Shown one piece after another: positions 9,345 to 18,423 of a stretch of 64,000 bases of DNA. Origin of the DNA: Kriegella sp963975415 (lineage in GTDB: Bacteria; Bacteroidota; Bacteroidia; Flavobacteriales; Flavobacteriaceae); contig NZ_CAXBGN010000002.1 of the NCBI RefSeq assembly GCF_963975415.1, positions 186,001 to 250,000 of the forward strand. Direction: 5' to 3'. Made by a program: the position numbers and the translations under genes. Each line of letters opens with the position of its first letter. The first letter of the stretch is position 1. The notes under the pieces were generated by a model. The model saw nothing but the letters and a program-made list of their open reading frames with translations, was not told the DNA's origin and made no database searches.

Positions 9345-9842
9345 ATGAGTAATACGACAACCTACGGCATCAGCGGCAATAAAGCTCCCCGGTTTTTAGT
9401 AAATCAATGGATCAATGGTAACGGGAAGACCACCGCACCATTTGAACTTTCTGATTTTAACGGAAAGTTCAAAGTTGTTTATTGCTTTCAAAGTTGGTGT
9501 CGTGGGTGTCACAGTTGGGGCTTTCCTGCGTTACAACAAATGACCAAAGCTTTAAAAAACAAACAAGACATTGTTTTTTTAGCCATACAAACCGTATTCG
9601 AGGGACATGGGGAGAATACCTATGAAAAACTAGTGGAAACTCAAAAAAAATACAATTTAAAGATTCCTTTTGGGCATGACCCTGGCGACGAAAATTCGCA
9701 TAACCGGTCTAAGGTCATGTACCATTACAGAACAGGAGGTACACCATGGTTCATTCTCATCGATAAAAAAAATAATGTAGTGTTCAATGATTTTCATTTA
9801 AATATCGATAAGACCATCGAGTTTTTAAACACTATACAGTAA
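9345..9842 (+). CDS. Thioredoxin-like (redoxin/TlpA-fold) protein
   Basis: A 165-residue thioredoxin-fold protein with redox-active site W-C52-R-G-C55-H and the cis-proline segment GGTPWF near the C-terminus. No signal peptide or membrane segment is seen, unlike most TlpA/ResA proteins, so a cytoplasmic role is likely. It lies 138 bp downstream of msrA, in the same direction. Msr enzymes need a dithiol reductant, so a dedicated reductase for MsrA/MsrB is a reasonable inference, not shown by the sequence. A peroxiredoxin is less likely because the conserved PxxxTxxC site is absent. Confidence 0.8.
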   Translation: MSNTTTYGISGNKAPRFLVNQWINGNGKTTAPFELSDFNGKFKVVYCFQSWCRGCHSWGFPALQQMTKALKNKQDIVFLAIQTVFEGHGENTYEKLVETQKKYNLKIPFGHDPGDENSHNRSKVMYHYRTGGTPWFILIDKKNNVVFNDFHLNIDKTIEFLNTIQ

Positions 9843-9869
9843 ACGGGCATTCCCCCTAAAACAAATGAT

Positions 9870-10181
9870 ATGAAACAAAAAAACACGGCGACCGAAACTT
9901 CGGGTTCAGAAATTATACATGACAAAGAAAACAAGCGGTTTTCAATGAAGATAAATGATCAAACCGCCAAAGTCGATTACTCCCTTCGAAATGAAAAGAT
10001 GTATTTAGTGTATTCGGAAGTACCCTATAATTTAAGAGGACAGGGTATTGGCAAAGTATTGGTTGAAAAAACCTTTGAAAAATTGACCGAAGAAGGTTAT
10101 ACGGCAGTAGCCGTGTGTTCTTACATTAAAGCAGTAGCCAAAAGAAGTTCAAAATGGAACACAATCATCGAATACAACTAA
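9870..10181 (+). CDS. Small GNAT-fold N-acetyltransferase (YjdJ-like)
   Basis: A 103-residue minimal GNAT domain. The acetyl-CoA binding segment is LRGQGIGKVLVEKTFE (Q/RxxGxG/A type), preceded by the beta strands FSMKINDQTAKVDY and YLVYSEVPYN and followed by YTAVAVCSYIKAVAKR. This matches the short GNAT proteins of the YjdJ/human NATD1 type, whose substrate is unknown. It starts 27 bp after the thioredoxin-like gene, so it is probably in the same transcript as the Msr genes. Why an acetyltransferase sits there is not clear. Confidence 0.8.
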   Translation: MKQKNTATETSGSEIIHDKENKRFSMKINDQTAKVDYSLRNEKMYLVYSEVPYNLRGQGIGKVLVEKTFEKLTEEGYTAVAVCSYIKAVAKRSSKWNTIIEYN

Positions 10182-10249
10182 TTATATGTTGTCATAATCT
10201 ATACCTGAATTAAAGTTGTTCCCTATTAAAAAAGAGCTAATTCGTCACG

Positions 10250-10498
10250 ATGTTAAATAGAATAAAAGCCTTATCCATAGGATATTCGGAGGTAGTTTAC
10301 CAAGGTCAAAGATATGGCGTAACACGTACCGATTTCAATGAAGGAAAGAGTCATAAAATTTATGCCGAAGAATTGGGAGGGACAAATTTTATTAGTCTGA
10401 ACTACTACGTAACAAGTTCGTCCCAGAAAATGAAACCTTGTGAGATGCCCATGCAAAAAGTCATTGATTTTTTAAATGAGTACCAAAGCTCAACCTAA
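10250..10498 (+). CDS. 82-residue protein of unknown function coupled to MsrA-like gene
   Basis: A short soluble protein I do not recognise. It begins MLNRIKALSIGYSEVVYQGQ and ends KVIDFLNEYQSST, with an alternating beta pattern (SEVVYQGQRYGVTRTDF), a SSQKMKPCEMP stretch holding its only cysteine, and a C-terminal helix. It shows no membrane segment or signal peptide. Its stop shares one base with the next start (TAATG at 10496), so it is translationally coupled to the divergent MsrA. This supports a real gene and a joint role, possibly in substrate presentation. No function can be assigned. Confidence 0.65.
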   Translation: MLNRIKALSIGYSEVVYQGQRYGVTRTDFNEGKSHKIYAEELGGTNFISLNYYVTSSSQKMKPCEMPMQKVIDFLNEYQSST

Positions 10499-11007
10499 TG
10501 TACAAAGTAGCTGAGTCATTACATAAAATAGCATTTGGCGGAGGTTGCCACTGGTGTACCGAAGCGGTTTTTCAATCATTGAAAGGCGTTGAAAAGGTTG
10601 AACAGGGTTTTATTGCATCTACCGGAATAAACGACACCTTTTCTGAAGCGGTAATTGTTCATTTTGAAGCAGCCTTTATTTCTCAGAAAGTTCTGATTGA
10701 AATTCACTTGCACACCCACAACAGTACATCTTATCATTCAATGCGCCACAAGTATCGGTCCGCCATATATACCTACTCAAAGAAACAGGCGATCGAATCC
10801 CGACAATGTCTTGTAGACCTCCAATCTGAATTTGATAATCGATTAATAACCAAAGTGTATCCATTTGCCAAATTCAAACCTTCTGAAGAACGATTTATCA
10901 ATTATTATGGCAAAAACCCTTCCAAGCCTTTTTGTAAAAACCATATCGACCCTAAACTGCGCCTATTATTGTCTCGGTTCGCCGAACAGGTTAATGTTAA
11001 AAATTGA
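10498..11007 (+). CDS. Divergent MsrA-family protein
   Basis: The 169-residue sequence aligns with MsrA from FGGGCHWCTEAVFQSLKGVEKV through HKYRSAIYTY to NPSKPFCKNHIDPKL. The presumed catalytic Cys (C17) and the Glu of the HAEVVQ region (here FSEAVIV) are kept. However, the Phe of GCFWC is replaced by His, the SGYTGG...PTY segment is lost, and GTQYRS has become HKYRS. These positions line the methyl-sulfoxide pocket and hold the substrate. Either it has a changed substrate or it is a weak enzyme. It is the last gene of the Msr run and starts on the final base of the preceding stop. Confidence 0.75.
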   Translation: MYKVAESLHKIAFGGGCHWCTEAVFQSLKGVEKVEQGFIASTGINDTFSEAVIVHFEAAFISQKVLIEIHLHTHNSTSYHSMRHKYRSAIYTYSKKQAIESRQCLVDLQSEFDNRLITKVYPFAKFKPSEERFINYYGKNPSKPFCKNHIDPKLRLLLSRFAEQVNVKN

Positions 11008-11071
11008 GTGAAGCTATCAAGCCATACTGCATGCGGTTACCTTTGATTAAAACTGGTAAAAATAGCCGATT

Positions 11072-12844
11072 CTAGAACGGAAAAAAATAAGGAATAATAA
11101 AGGAGGCGGCTATCCAACTAACAATATTTAACGGAGTTCCAAATTTCAAGAAATCATTGAACTTATAGTTGCCAGGGGCATATACCATCGTATTGGTAGG
11201 ATAGCTCATCGGCGTCATAAAAGTCAAAGAACAGGCAAACATCACGGCTACTAAAAAAGGACGCTCGCTTATCTCCATGGCAGAGGCTAAACCAATGACC
11301 ACGGGAGTCATCAATGCCGCGGTCGCCTTACTTGAAATAAGATTCGTAGAAATAAATGTAATCAGATATATCAAGCTCAAAGTAATACGTGCATCATAAT
11401 CACCTAGGGTAGACTCTATGAATTGGGCGATTAACTTCGCACCCCCTGTTTTTTCAAGGGCCGCTCCCATTGAGAGCACGCCTGCCATCATAAATATCAC
11501 CTTCCATTCTACAGCATTATAAGCCTCGGAGGGCTTCAATGTTCTAGTCAACACCATTAACAATGCCCCTACCATTGCACTGATCAATATTGTAGTTATG
11601 TTAAACGCCGCCACAAGAACCACCCCCACAGCAATCAAAATCGCCGGAATCGCCTTCCGATAATTGGTCGTTTTTTGAGCATACTCAGAAAGCGTGACCA
11701 AAAGCTTTTCAGATTCCAAACGGTCGACCTGTTCCTTTTTTCCCAAGACCAATAGCATATCACCTTCTTTAAGCGCTACTTTAGCCAGTTTATCTAAAAT
11801 AATTTCATTTCGATGTCGTATGGCCAATACTGAGACCCCATAATTCTGACTAAACTTTAATGATTTTAACGAATTTTGCGCTAAAGTAGAGCCAAACGGA
11901 ATTATCACTTCATAGAGTTGATAATGCAAATCATGATTTTGGTCAATTTTCATCCGTTTATCACCCTTAATTTTATATCCTGGTAAATCTAAAAGCGTAT
12001 TAAATGTAACAGGAGGCACTATTACTTTGAGAATATCACCTTTTAATATTAAAGTTTCAGGCCCCACGGAATGTATAAGGTTTTCATTTCGTAAGATTGA
12101 AAGAATACGCACACCATAATCCTTGACCAGTTTTGAGTCAACTACACGCCTATTACAATCCGGGGATTTCTCTTCTATGGTAAGTTCGGTGATGTATTCT
12201 TCAGCCTTCTTGGTCAGCTCCATATTATTTTTACCCTTAGGAAGTAAAAATGGTCCAACCAAAAAAATATAGGCAAATCCAATAAGCAACAAGCAGAAAG
12301 CGGCTCCTGAGAATTCGAACATTCCAAATTCTTCAAATCCATATTTTTTCGCATAACTACTAACTAAAATATTTGTTGATGTACCAATAAGTGTGCAAGT
12401 TCCCCCAAAAAGTGCAGCAAAAGAAATGGGCATCAATAATTTTCCTGGGCTTATATTGGTTTCCCTACAAACGGTAAGGGCAATTGGCAACAACAATGCA
12501 ACTACCGCAGTATCATTTATGAAAGCTGAAAAAACGCCTGAAATAGTACAAAACACAATTAGGGCAATCAGGTAGTTGATTTTGGCCAGTTTTATAATCT
12601 TATGGCTCAATCCATCTAAAATCCCTGACCTGAATACACCCCCACTAACAACAAATATACACCCCAAAGTTAAAGTCGCAGGATGGTTGAAACCAGAAAA
12701 ACCTTCTTCAGGATTAAGCACCCCCGCCACTATAAAGAGTGCCATAATCAGAATGGAGGTGGTATCAATTGAAAAATAGTCTTTTACAAATAAAAATACC
12801 CCTACCCCAATAATACAAAAGGTAAGAATCAGATCGATACTCAT
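11072..12844 (-). CDS. SLC13/DASS-type anion permease with two RCK_C (TrkA-C) domains
   Basis: A 590-residue inner-membrane transporter of the Na+/sulfate-dicarboxylate type. Two polytopic halves are seen. The first half includes FINDTAVVALLLPIAL and GGTCTLIGTSTNILV, the second ISSKATAALMTPVVIGLA and TPMSYPTNTMVYAPGNY, the Asn- and Thr-rich hairpin signatures of the family. A soluble insert at about residues 215-385 carries two TrkA-C-like domains (VVDSKLVKDYGVRI and IPFGSTLAQNSLKSL), which in related proteins may bind ligands and gate transport. The substrate, whether sulfate, dicarboxylate or another anion, cannot be told from the sequence. It is a single gene, convergent with the Msr operon. 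Confidence 0.85.
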   Translation of the reverse strand: MSIDLILTFCIIGVGVFLFVKDYFSIDTTSILIMALFIVAGVLNPEEGFSGFNHPATLTLGCIFVVSGGVFRSGILDGLSHKIIKLAKINYLIALIVFCTISGVFSAFINDTAVVALLLPIALTVCRETNISPGKLLMPISFAALFGGTCTLIGTSTNILVSSYAKKYGFEEFGMFEFSGAAFCLLLIGFAYIFLVGPFLLPKGKNNMELTKKAEEYITELTIEEKSPDCNRRVVDSKLVKDYGVRILSILRNENLIHSVGPETLILKGDILKVIVPPVTFNTLLDLPGYKIKGDKRMKIDQNHDLHYQLYEVIIPFGSTLAQNSLKSLKFSQNYGVSVLAIRHRNEIILDKLAKVALKEGDMLLVLGKKEQVDRLESEKLLVTLSEYAQKTTNYRKAIPAILIAVGVVLVAAFNITTILISAMVGALLMVLTRTLKPSEAYNAVEWKVIFMMAGVLSMGAALEKTGGAKLIAQFIESTLGDYDARITLSLIYLITFISTNLISSKATAALMTPVVIGLASAMEISERPFLVAVMFACSLTFMTPMSYPTNTMVYAPGNYKFNDFLKFGTPLNIVSWIAASFIIPYFFPF

Positions 12845-13128
12845 AAAGCGCCCTATTTAGAAACAAGGTTCATTGACTTAGAACCTGGTTTAATTTTACC
12901 TAAATATAATAGAATGTAAGTTTAATATGACATAAGTTACCTTATTTAAAACCACACGAAATAATTACAAAATAACATTCAACAGCTGATAATGGCTGTT
13001 GGCCATATCGGATTCGTTTGAATATCAATCACACTGCATCTCAAGCCCATACCCACTGTTCGACTTTTTTCTAAAAAAAGACCCCGACATATATGCCGGG
13101 GCCAAGATTTTTAAAAAAAGTGCTCAGT
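12845..13128. other. 284-bp intergenic region between prc and the SLC13 permease
   Basis: No coding sequence is seen. It holds the prc terminator (13073-13101) and a 7-bp-stem inverted repeat, CAACAGC (12980-12986) and GCTGTTG (12995-13001), with an 8-nt loop and no T-run. The permease promoter should be here; on the minus strand a TATATTTA stretch near 12905 is a weak -7 candidate. Confidence 0.4.
13073..13101 (-). terminator. Intrinsic terminator of prc
   Basis: On the minus strand a hairpin with CCCCG/CGGGG arms around CATATATG (13082-13101, one mismatch) is followed by seven T residues (13079-13073). It lies just after the prc stop codon. Confidence 0.75.
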
Positions 13129-15339
13129 CTATCCCTTTACGCTGGCCAATTTACTATTCTTGATGTTATTCACCTTCAAGTCTTGTAACACATTAACCGC
13201 CTCTTCAACATAAACATCTTTGGCCAAGTTTTTGTGCCATCGATCTCTTTTCTCACGCAAGACAGAATCTTGCGTAAAAAGTTCTTTTTCATATTTCAAA
13301 GAGGTAAAGTTTAATTTTGAATCATAATCGGATAGTTTCTTGAAATAATCCGATTTTGCGCGATCCTTTTTATCTTCCCCTTTATAGACCTTGTAGTTTA
13401 AGGATATTTCGGTTTCATCTTGTTTCAATTTAATCCACTTGGCATTCTCTTCGATTAATTTGAATTGCGGATTGGCCGCCATGCGCTTTTTACTGTTCGC
13501 AATAGTCTGTTCGTAATCGATATAGCCATCCCATGGTTTATAATCGGCAGGTGTTATTTTGTCCCATTTTAAGGGGTTGTGCTGATCACGCTCCCCTAAA
13601 TCGACATAACTGTATTTATCTGGAACCACTACATCACTTTTTACACCTTCCAACTGGGTAGAGCCACCGTTAATTCTATAAAACTTTTGAGTTGTCAATT
13701 TAATAGCCCCCAAATCACCATGGTCATTGGCATTCACAAGATTATCTAAAGGAATTACATTCTGAACAGTACCTTTTCCAAAGGTCTGCCTGCTTCCAAT
13801 AACTACTGCCCTTTTATAATCTTGCATGGCTGCAGCTAAGATTTCAGAGGCCGAGGCGGAAAGTTCGTTTACTAAAATTACCAACGGACCGTCCCACTGA
13901 ATACGCTCATCTTTATCGTCATATACGTCTTTACGTTTGCCATTTGAGCGTACTTGAACTATCGGGCCATCTTTTATAAAGAGTCCGGCCATTTCAACAA
14001 CGGTCTTTAATGAACCGCCACCGTTATCCCGTAAATCCAATATAAGTCCCTCGGCACCTTCTTGTTTAAGACGTTCTACTTCTTTTGCTACGTCGGAAGC
14101 TGCATTGCGCTTGCTGTAATCGTCAAAGTCTACATAGAATTTGGGCAAATTTATCAGCCCGAATTTCTGGTCGTCTTTAATAACATTTGCTGATTTGGCA
14201 TATGATTCTTCCAATTCCACAACATCCCTAGTCAAAGAAATCACTTCCATTGAGCCATCGACTTTACGCACCGTTAAATCAACAATTGTACCTTCAGGTC
14301 CTTTTATAAGTTTAATGGCATCCTCTAAACGCATGCCTACAATATTGATAGGTTCTTCCCCATCTTGACCTACTTTGGTGATTTCATCACCTACTTCTAA
14401 ACGTTGGTCACGCCATACGGGACCTCCAGAAATAATCTCAACAATTTTAGCCCCTTCTGGTTTTTTCTGTAATCGAGCGCCAATACCTTCAAACTTGCCT
14501 GACATGCTCATATCGAACTTATCTTTATCATCTGGAGCAAAATAAAAAGTATGCGGATCGAACTCATCGACAATGGTATTGATATACTGAACGAACCAAT
14601 CCTTACGCTCCAAATCCTTTACAAAATCAAAAAACTCATCCAAAGTCTTTCGTGTCGATTCACGGGAGGCTACCTCTGCTTCTTCAGGAGATAAGGGTTT
14701 TTCGGGCACTTCATGATCGGCCACGGGATTACCCTCAACGGTTGAGACGACCTCCCCAGTTTGGGTGGAAAATTTCGGCGTGGCTTCCCGTTTACGGGCG
14801 TTTATAGTCAATTTCCCATCATAAGTAGCCATCGTAGCATACTTCAATTGCTTCCTCCAACGCTCTTTTAAATCAGCTTTAGATTCAGCAAAAGGCACTT
14901 TTTCATAGTCTATATTAATAGTCTCATTAACATCATAATCAAAGGGAGTAGAAAGCACCTCTTTATAAATATCTTTTGCCTCTTCCATTCGCTTCATCAA
15001 GCGATCATAAACGATATTAAAAAATGTTATATCGGTATTCTTTATTTGATCATCAATCTGAAATTTATACTGCTCAAATTCTTGGATATCCGATTCAAGA
15101 AAATAACGCTTGGTCGGATCGATAATGTCTATAAAATCTTCGAAAATACTGACAGAAAAATCGTCGTTGATTTCTTTTGGTTCATAATGCCCTTTTTCGA
15201 GAACGTAGGTAATCAAATCCAATAGGAGTTTATCCTTATCGTCATTGTCAAAGGACTTATTGGTAAAGCTACAAGAGGCTACGGCTACAAGTATAAGCAA
15301 TAAGGGGTAAGCAAAATTCCTTCTCATATAATCTATCAT
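13129..15339 (-). CDS. prc: Carboxy-terminal processing protease (tail-specific protease Prc, S41)
   Basis: Periplasmic serine protease that trims or degrades proteins from their C-terminus. The 736-residue protein starts with an export signal and a likely lipobox, ILVAVASCSF, so it is probably a lipoprotein. The N-terminal Prc helical domain is followed by a PDZ domain (KFEGIGARLQ, GGPVWRDQRLEVGDEI) near residues 270-370, then the S41 catalytic core. The nucleophile lies in the SASASE stretch and the general-base Lys in QTFGKGTVQ, about 23 residues on. The C-terminal Prc extension is present. It has its own terminator. Confidence 0.94.
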   Translation of the reverse strand: MIDYMRRNFAYPLLLILVAVASCSFTNKSFDNDDKDKLLLDLITYVLEKGHYEPKEINDDFSVSIFEDFIDIIDPTKRYFLESDIQEFEQYKFQIDDQIKNTDITFFNIVYDRLMKRMEEAKDIYKEVLSTPFDYDVNETINIDYEKVPFAESKADLKERWRKQLKYATMATYDGKLTINARKREATPKFSTQTGEVVSTVEGNPVADHEVPEKPLSPEEAEVASRESTRKTLDEFFDFVKDLERKDWFVQYINTIVDEFDPHTFYFAPDDKDKFDMSMSGKFEGIGARLQKKPEGAKIVEIISGGPVWRDQRLEVGDEITKVGQDGEEPINIVGMRLEDAIKLIKGPEGTIVDLTVRKVDGSMEVISLTRDVVELEESYAKSANVIKDDQKFGLINLPKFYVDFDDYSKRNAASDVAKEVERLKQEGAEGLILDLRDNGGGSLKTVVEMAGLFIKDGPIVQVRSNGKRKDVYDDKDERIQWDGPLVILVNELSASASEILAAAMQDYKRAVVIGSRQTFGKGTVQNVIPLDNLVNANDHGDLGAIKLTTQKFYRINGGSTQLEGVKSDVVVPDKYSYVDLGERDQHNPLKWDKITPADYKPWDGYIDYEQTIANSKKRMAANPQFKLIEENAKWIKLKQDETEISLNYKVYKGEDKKDRAKSDYFKKLSDYDSKLNFTSLKYEKELFTQDSVLREKRDRWHKNLAKDVYVEEAVNVLQDLKVNNIKNSKLASVKG

Positions 15340-15528
15340 TAAAAGTTTTGCAATTTAAAAAGGGCGCAGGCCCATAAATCGCCAGTTCTATTCCTAAATA
15401 TAACGAATTCCCTAAGTTACTGAAAAAACCATGCCACTCCTTTAACACAGGGCATTAATTTAATGTTAAAGCCAATCTTGAGGAACATATCTTTTTTAAA
15501 ACGTACTTTTACGCCATAAAGTATTTCA

Positions 15529-16302
15529 ATGGGCAAACCTTTAATTTTAGTAACCAATGATGACGGGATTACTGCACCGGGACTTCGAGCCCTGATACGC
15601 TATATGAAAACCATTGGAGACGTAGTAGTTGTCGCACCTGACAGCCCACAATCGGGCAAAGGACATGCCATAACGCTTGACAACACATTGTTTTCGGCAA
15701 AAATCATGGTAGACAAAGAACATGGCGCTACCGAAGAATATAGCTGCAGTGGAACTCCTGCTGATTGTGTAAAGTTGGCCTTACAAGAAATTTTAGGGCG
15801 GCGGCCCGATATTTGTGTCAGTGGCATAAACCATGGCTCGAATTCGTCAATCAATGTCATATACTCTGGCACGATGAGTGCTGCCATCGAAGCGGGGATC
15901 GAAGGCATACCCGCCATTGGTTTATCATTGTGCGATTATTCATGGGATGCCGATTTCAAACCTGCAGAAACCGCAATAAAAAGAATAGTTCAAGAAGCGC
16001 TGACAAATGGCATTCCCAAAGGAGTCGTACTCAATGTAAATATTCCAAAATTGGCAAAGAGCGAATTAAAAGGTATAAAAATATGCCGGCAGGCACGTGC
16101 CAACTGGAAAGAAAAATTTGACAAGCGAACCAATCCGATGGGTAAGGACTACTATTGGCTCACTGGAGAATTTGAACTTTTAGACAAAGGAGAAGACACT
16201 GACGAATGGGCTTTGGCCAATGGCTATATATCGGTTGTACCGACACAGTTCGACCTTACCGCCCACCACGCGATACAACAGTTGAATTCTTGGAATTTTT
16301 AA
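15529..16302 (+). CDS. surE: 5'/3'-nucleotidase SurE
   Basis: Divalent-metal-dependent phosphatase acting on nucleoside monophosphates. It has the N-terminal VTNDDG metal motif (residues 8-13), VVAPDSPQSGKGHAIT, SCSGTPADCV, VSGINHGSN and YSGTMSAAIEA, all diagnostic. Length 257 residues is normal. A TACTTTTA at 15504-15511 with TTG at 15478 is a weak promoter candidate. It leads a same-strand series with a small membrane protein, lpxB, an NlpC/P60 protein and comEC; surE beside lpxB recurs in Flavobacteriia. Confidence 0.95.
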   Translation: MGKPLILVTNDDGITAPGLRALIRYMKTIGDVVVVAPDSPQSGKGHAITLDNTLFSAKIMVDKEHGATEEYSCSGTPADCVKLALQEILGRRPDICVSGINHGSNSSINVIYSGTMSAAIEAGIEGIPAIGLSLCDYSWDADFKPAETAIKRIVQEALTNGIPKGVVLNVNIPKLAKSELKGIKICRQARANWKEKFDKRTNPMGKDYYWLTGEFELLDKGEDTDEWALANGYISVVPTQFDLTAHHAIQQLNSWNF

Positions 16303-16372
16303 TATAGGATTCCATTTTTGATCTGTATATTCATGCCTTCTTTATTAAGTAACCTTAAACTTGTATTAAAAA

Positions 16373-16657
16373 ATGAATCAGAAAAAGGAGCTTTTTATAG
16401 GATTTTTGGTTGGTCTCATCGCTAATGTTTTGGGTACATTGCTATACATTCTCTTGTTTTCGGAATTTGGCATAACCGAAACTTTCAAAGCAGCAATACA
16501 ACAAGGTCACGTAGGTAGCTTGTTGGCATTAGGCGCCATATTGAACCTGATCGCTTTTTTCGGATTTCTGAGACTGCGAAGAGATCAAAGGGCCAAAGGC
16601 GTTTTGGTTGCCACTATGTTGACAGCGCTAATCATTCTCTACTACAAAGTTTTTTAA
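16373..16657 (+). CDS. Small integral membrane protein of unknown function
   Basis: 94 residues with about three hydrophobic helices: LFIGFLVGLIANVLGTLLYI, the segment around LLALGAILNLIAFFGFL, and TMLTALIILYY at the C-terminus, with basic residues (RLRRDQRAKG) in the loop before the last helix. It sits 70 bp after surE and 43 bp before lpxB. Its constant place next to lpxB suggests an envelope role, but no family function is known to me. Confidence 0.7.
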   Translation: MNQKKELFIGFLVGLIANVLGTLLYILLFSEFGITETFKAAIQQGHVGSLLALGAILNLIAFFGFLRLRRDQRAKGVLVATMLTALIILYYKVF

Positions 16658-16700
16658 CAACCTAGGACTGTTTTGCAGATGTATCGAATTTGAATCAATT

Positions 16701-17813
16701 ATGAAATACTACATCATAGCGGGAGAAGCATCGGGCGACCTACACGGGTCTAACCTGATCAAAGCGTTAAAAATCGAAGATCCGCAAGCCAATATACGCT
16801 GTTGGGGTGGCGACCTAATGCAGCAAGCAGGCGGCACCTTGGCAAAGCACTATAAAGAAATGGCCTTTATGGGATTTCTTGAAGTGCTATTGAATTTGAA
16901 CACGATTGCCAAGAATATTACCTTCTGCAAAAAAGACATACAGCAATTTGAGCCCGATGTCATTGTTTTTATTGACTTTTCCGGGTTCAATCTACGCATC
17001 GCCAAGTGGGCAAAAGAAAAAAGTTACAAGACCAATTATTACATTTCCCCACAAATTTGGGCCTCTCGCGAAAGCCGTATCGAAAAAATAAAAAGAGATA
17101 TCGACGCCATGTACGTCATCCTTCCCTTTGAAAAAAATTTTTATGAGCAAAAGCACGGGTTTCCCGTACATTTTGTGGGTCACCCCTTAATCGATGCCAT
17201 AGAAAGCCGCAAAAATATCGATGAACCAACCTTTCGAAGAGAAAACCATCTAGACAAAAAAAAGCCGATTATAGCCTTACTCCCCGGAAGCAGGAAACAG
17301 GAGGTAAAAAAAATGTTGCGAATTATGTTATCAGTAGTCGATGATTTTCCAGACTATAATTTCGTTATAGCAGGCGCCCCTAGTCTAGACAATGATTTTT
17401 ATGCTCCTTTTTTAAAAAATCCGAATGTCAATTTCGTATCGAACAAGACCTACGACTTACTAAGCCATTCACATGCCGCATTGGTCACAAGTGGCACCGC
17501 TACATTAGAGACTGCCTTATTCAAGATTCCACAGGTGGTATGCTATAAAGCCAATTGGCTGTCATACCAAATTGCGAAACAGATCGTTACTTTAGAATAT
17601 ATATCATTGGTAAACCTGATCATGGAAAAAGAAGTTGTCAAAGAATTGATACAAGATGATTTGAATACCAAAAACCTGAAATTTGAGCTTACCAAATTAA
17701 TCGAAGGTCCCTCGCGTGCTCAGCAGATTAAGGCCTACAATGAATTGGAAAAAAAGTTGGGCGGTGAGGGAGCTAGCAATAAAACCGCCAATCTTATTGT
17801 TCAAAATGTTTAA
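16701..17813 (+). CDS. lpxB: Lipid-A-disaccharide synthase LpxB
   Basis: GT19 enzyme that condenses UDP-2,3-diacylglucosamine with lipid X to make the lipid A disaccharide at the inner face of the cytoplasmic membrane. Diagnostic motifs are the N-terminal AGEASGDLHGSNL, IDFSGFNLRIAKWAK, YYISPQIWASRESRI, FVGHPLID, LLPGSRKQEV and the late LVTSGTATLETALF. Length 370 residues is usual. The C-terminal NKTANLIVQNV matches Bacteroidota LpxB. It implies a standard lipid A, consistent with the lptC gene elsewhere in the window. Confidence 0.96.
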   Translation: MKYYIIAGEASGDLHGSNLIKALKIEDPQANIRCWGGDLMQQAGGTLAKHYKEMAFMGFLEVLLNLNTIAKNITFCKKDIQQFEPDVIVFIDFSGFNLRIAKWAKEKSYKTNYYISPQIWASRESRIEKIKRDIDAMYVILPFEKNFYEQKHGFPVHFVGHPLIDAIESRKNIDEPTFRRENHLDKKKPIIALLPGSRKQEVKKMLRIMLSVVDDFPDYNFVIAGAPSLDNDFYAPFLKNPNVNFVSNKTYDLLSHSHAALVTSGTATLETALFKIPQVVCYKANWLSYQIAKQIVTLEYISLVNLIMEKEVVKELIQDDLNTKNLKFELTKLIEGPSRAQQIKAYNELEKKLGGEGASNKTANLIVQNV

Positions 17814-17846
17814 TTTTGAAATTGCAGTCATAAACTAAAGTGCCGA

Positions 17847-18395
17847 ATGATTCGTAACATTGGTTATTTATTACTCCTCTTTCTTATCGCCGGCTGCGGT
17901 GCCAAGAAGAAAACAACCCAGGTTCAAGAGCGGAAAGTTACTGTAGCGGCATCTCCCCGAATTGCTGAGCCCAGGAAAGAACAGACGAAAAAAGAAGCAA
18001 AACGTCCCAAATCAAAAGCAGAAAATATAATCAATACAGCTTTGACCTTTTCAGGAGTTCGCTATAAATATGGCGGCACTACGACAAAAGGAATGGACTG
18101 TTCAGGACTCCTCTATATTTCTTTTGGGGAACACGACATTAGTTTACCAAGGGTCTCATATCAAATGGCTGAACAAGGCGACGCCATTAAGCTGAAGAAT
18201 ATCGTAAAGGGTGATCTTCTTTTTTTCAAAACAGGAAGGGCTTCCAAAAGAATCAACCATGTTGGCATGGTCGTGGCTATCGAGGGAGATGACATCAAAT
18301 TTATTCACAGTACAACTTCGCGAGGCGTCATCGTTTCATCATTACGTGAAGGTTATTGGAACTATGCTTTTGTGAAAGCCACCCGAATCCTGTAA
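17847..18395 (+). CDS. NlpC/P60 (C40) peptidoglycan endopeptidase lipoprotein
   Basis: Cell-wall hydrolase expected to cut stem-peptide bonds in the periplasm. A signal peptide ends in the lipobox LLFLIAGC with Cys17, so it should be lipid-anchored. A lysine-rich linker follows (residues about 20-60). The catalytic domain has the triad Cys85 (MDCSGLLY), His138 (NHVGMV) and His154 (FIHSTTS). Length 182 residues matches small Spr/NlpC proteins. It starts 33 bp after lpxB and lies 28 bp before comEC, so it is probably in the same transcript. Confidence 0.92.
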   Translation: MIRNIGYLLLLFLIAGCGAKKKTTQVQERKVTVAASPRIAEPRKEQTKKEAKRPKSKAENIINTALTFSGVRYKYGGTTTKGMDCSGLLYISFGEHDISLPRVSYQMAEQGDAIKLKNIVKGDLLFFKTGRASKRINHVGMVVAIEGDDIKFIHSTTSRGVIVSSLREGYWNYAFVKATRIL

Positions 18396-18423
18396 CTTTC
18401 AGTTCCATCTAAAACTGGTGCTC

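Noticed and set aside
12980..13001. Terminator or riboswitch formed by CAACAGC/GCTGTTG
   Set aside because: The hairpin lacks a T-run on either strand and resembles no known riboswitch core; recorded only as an inverted repeat in the intergenic region.
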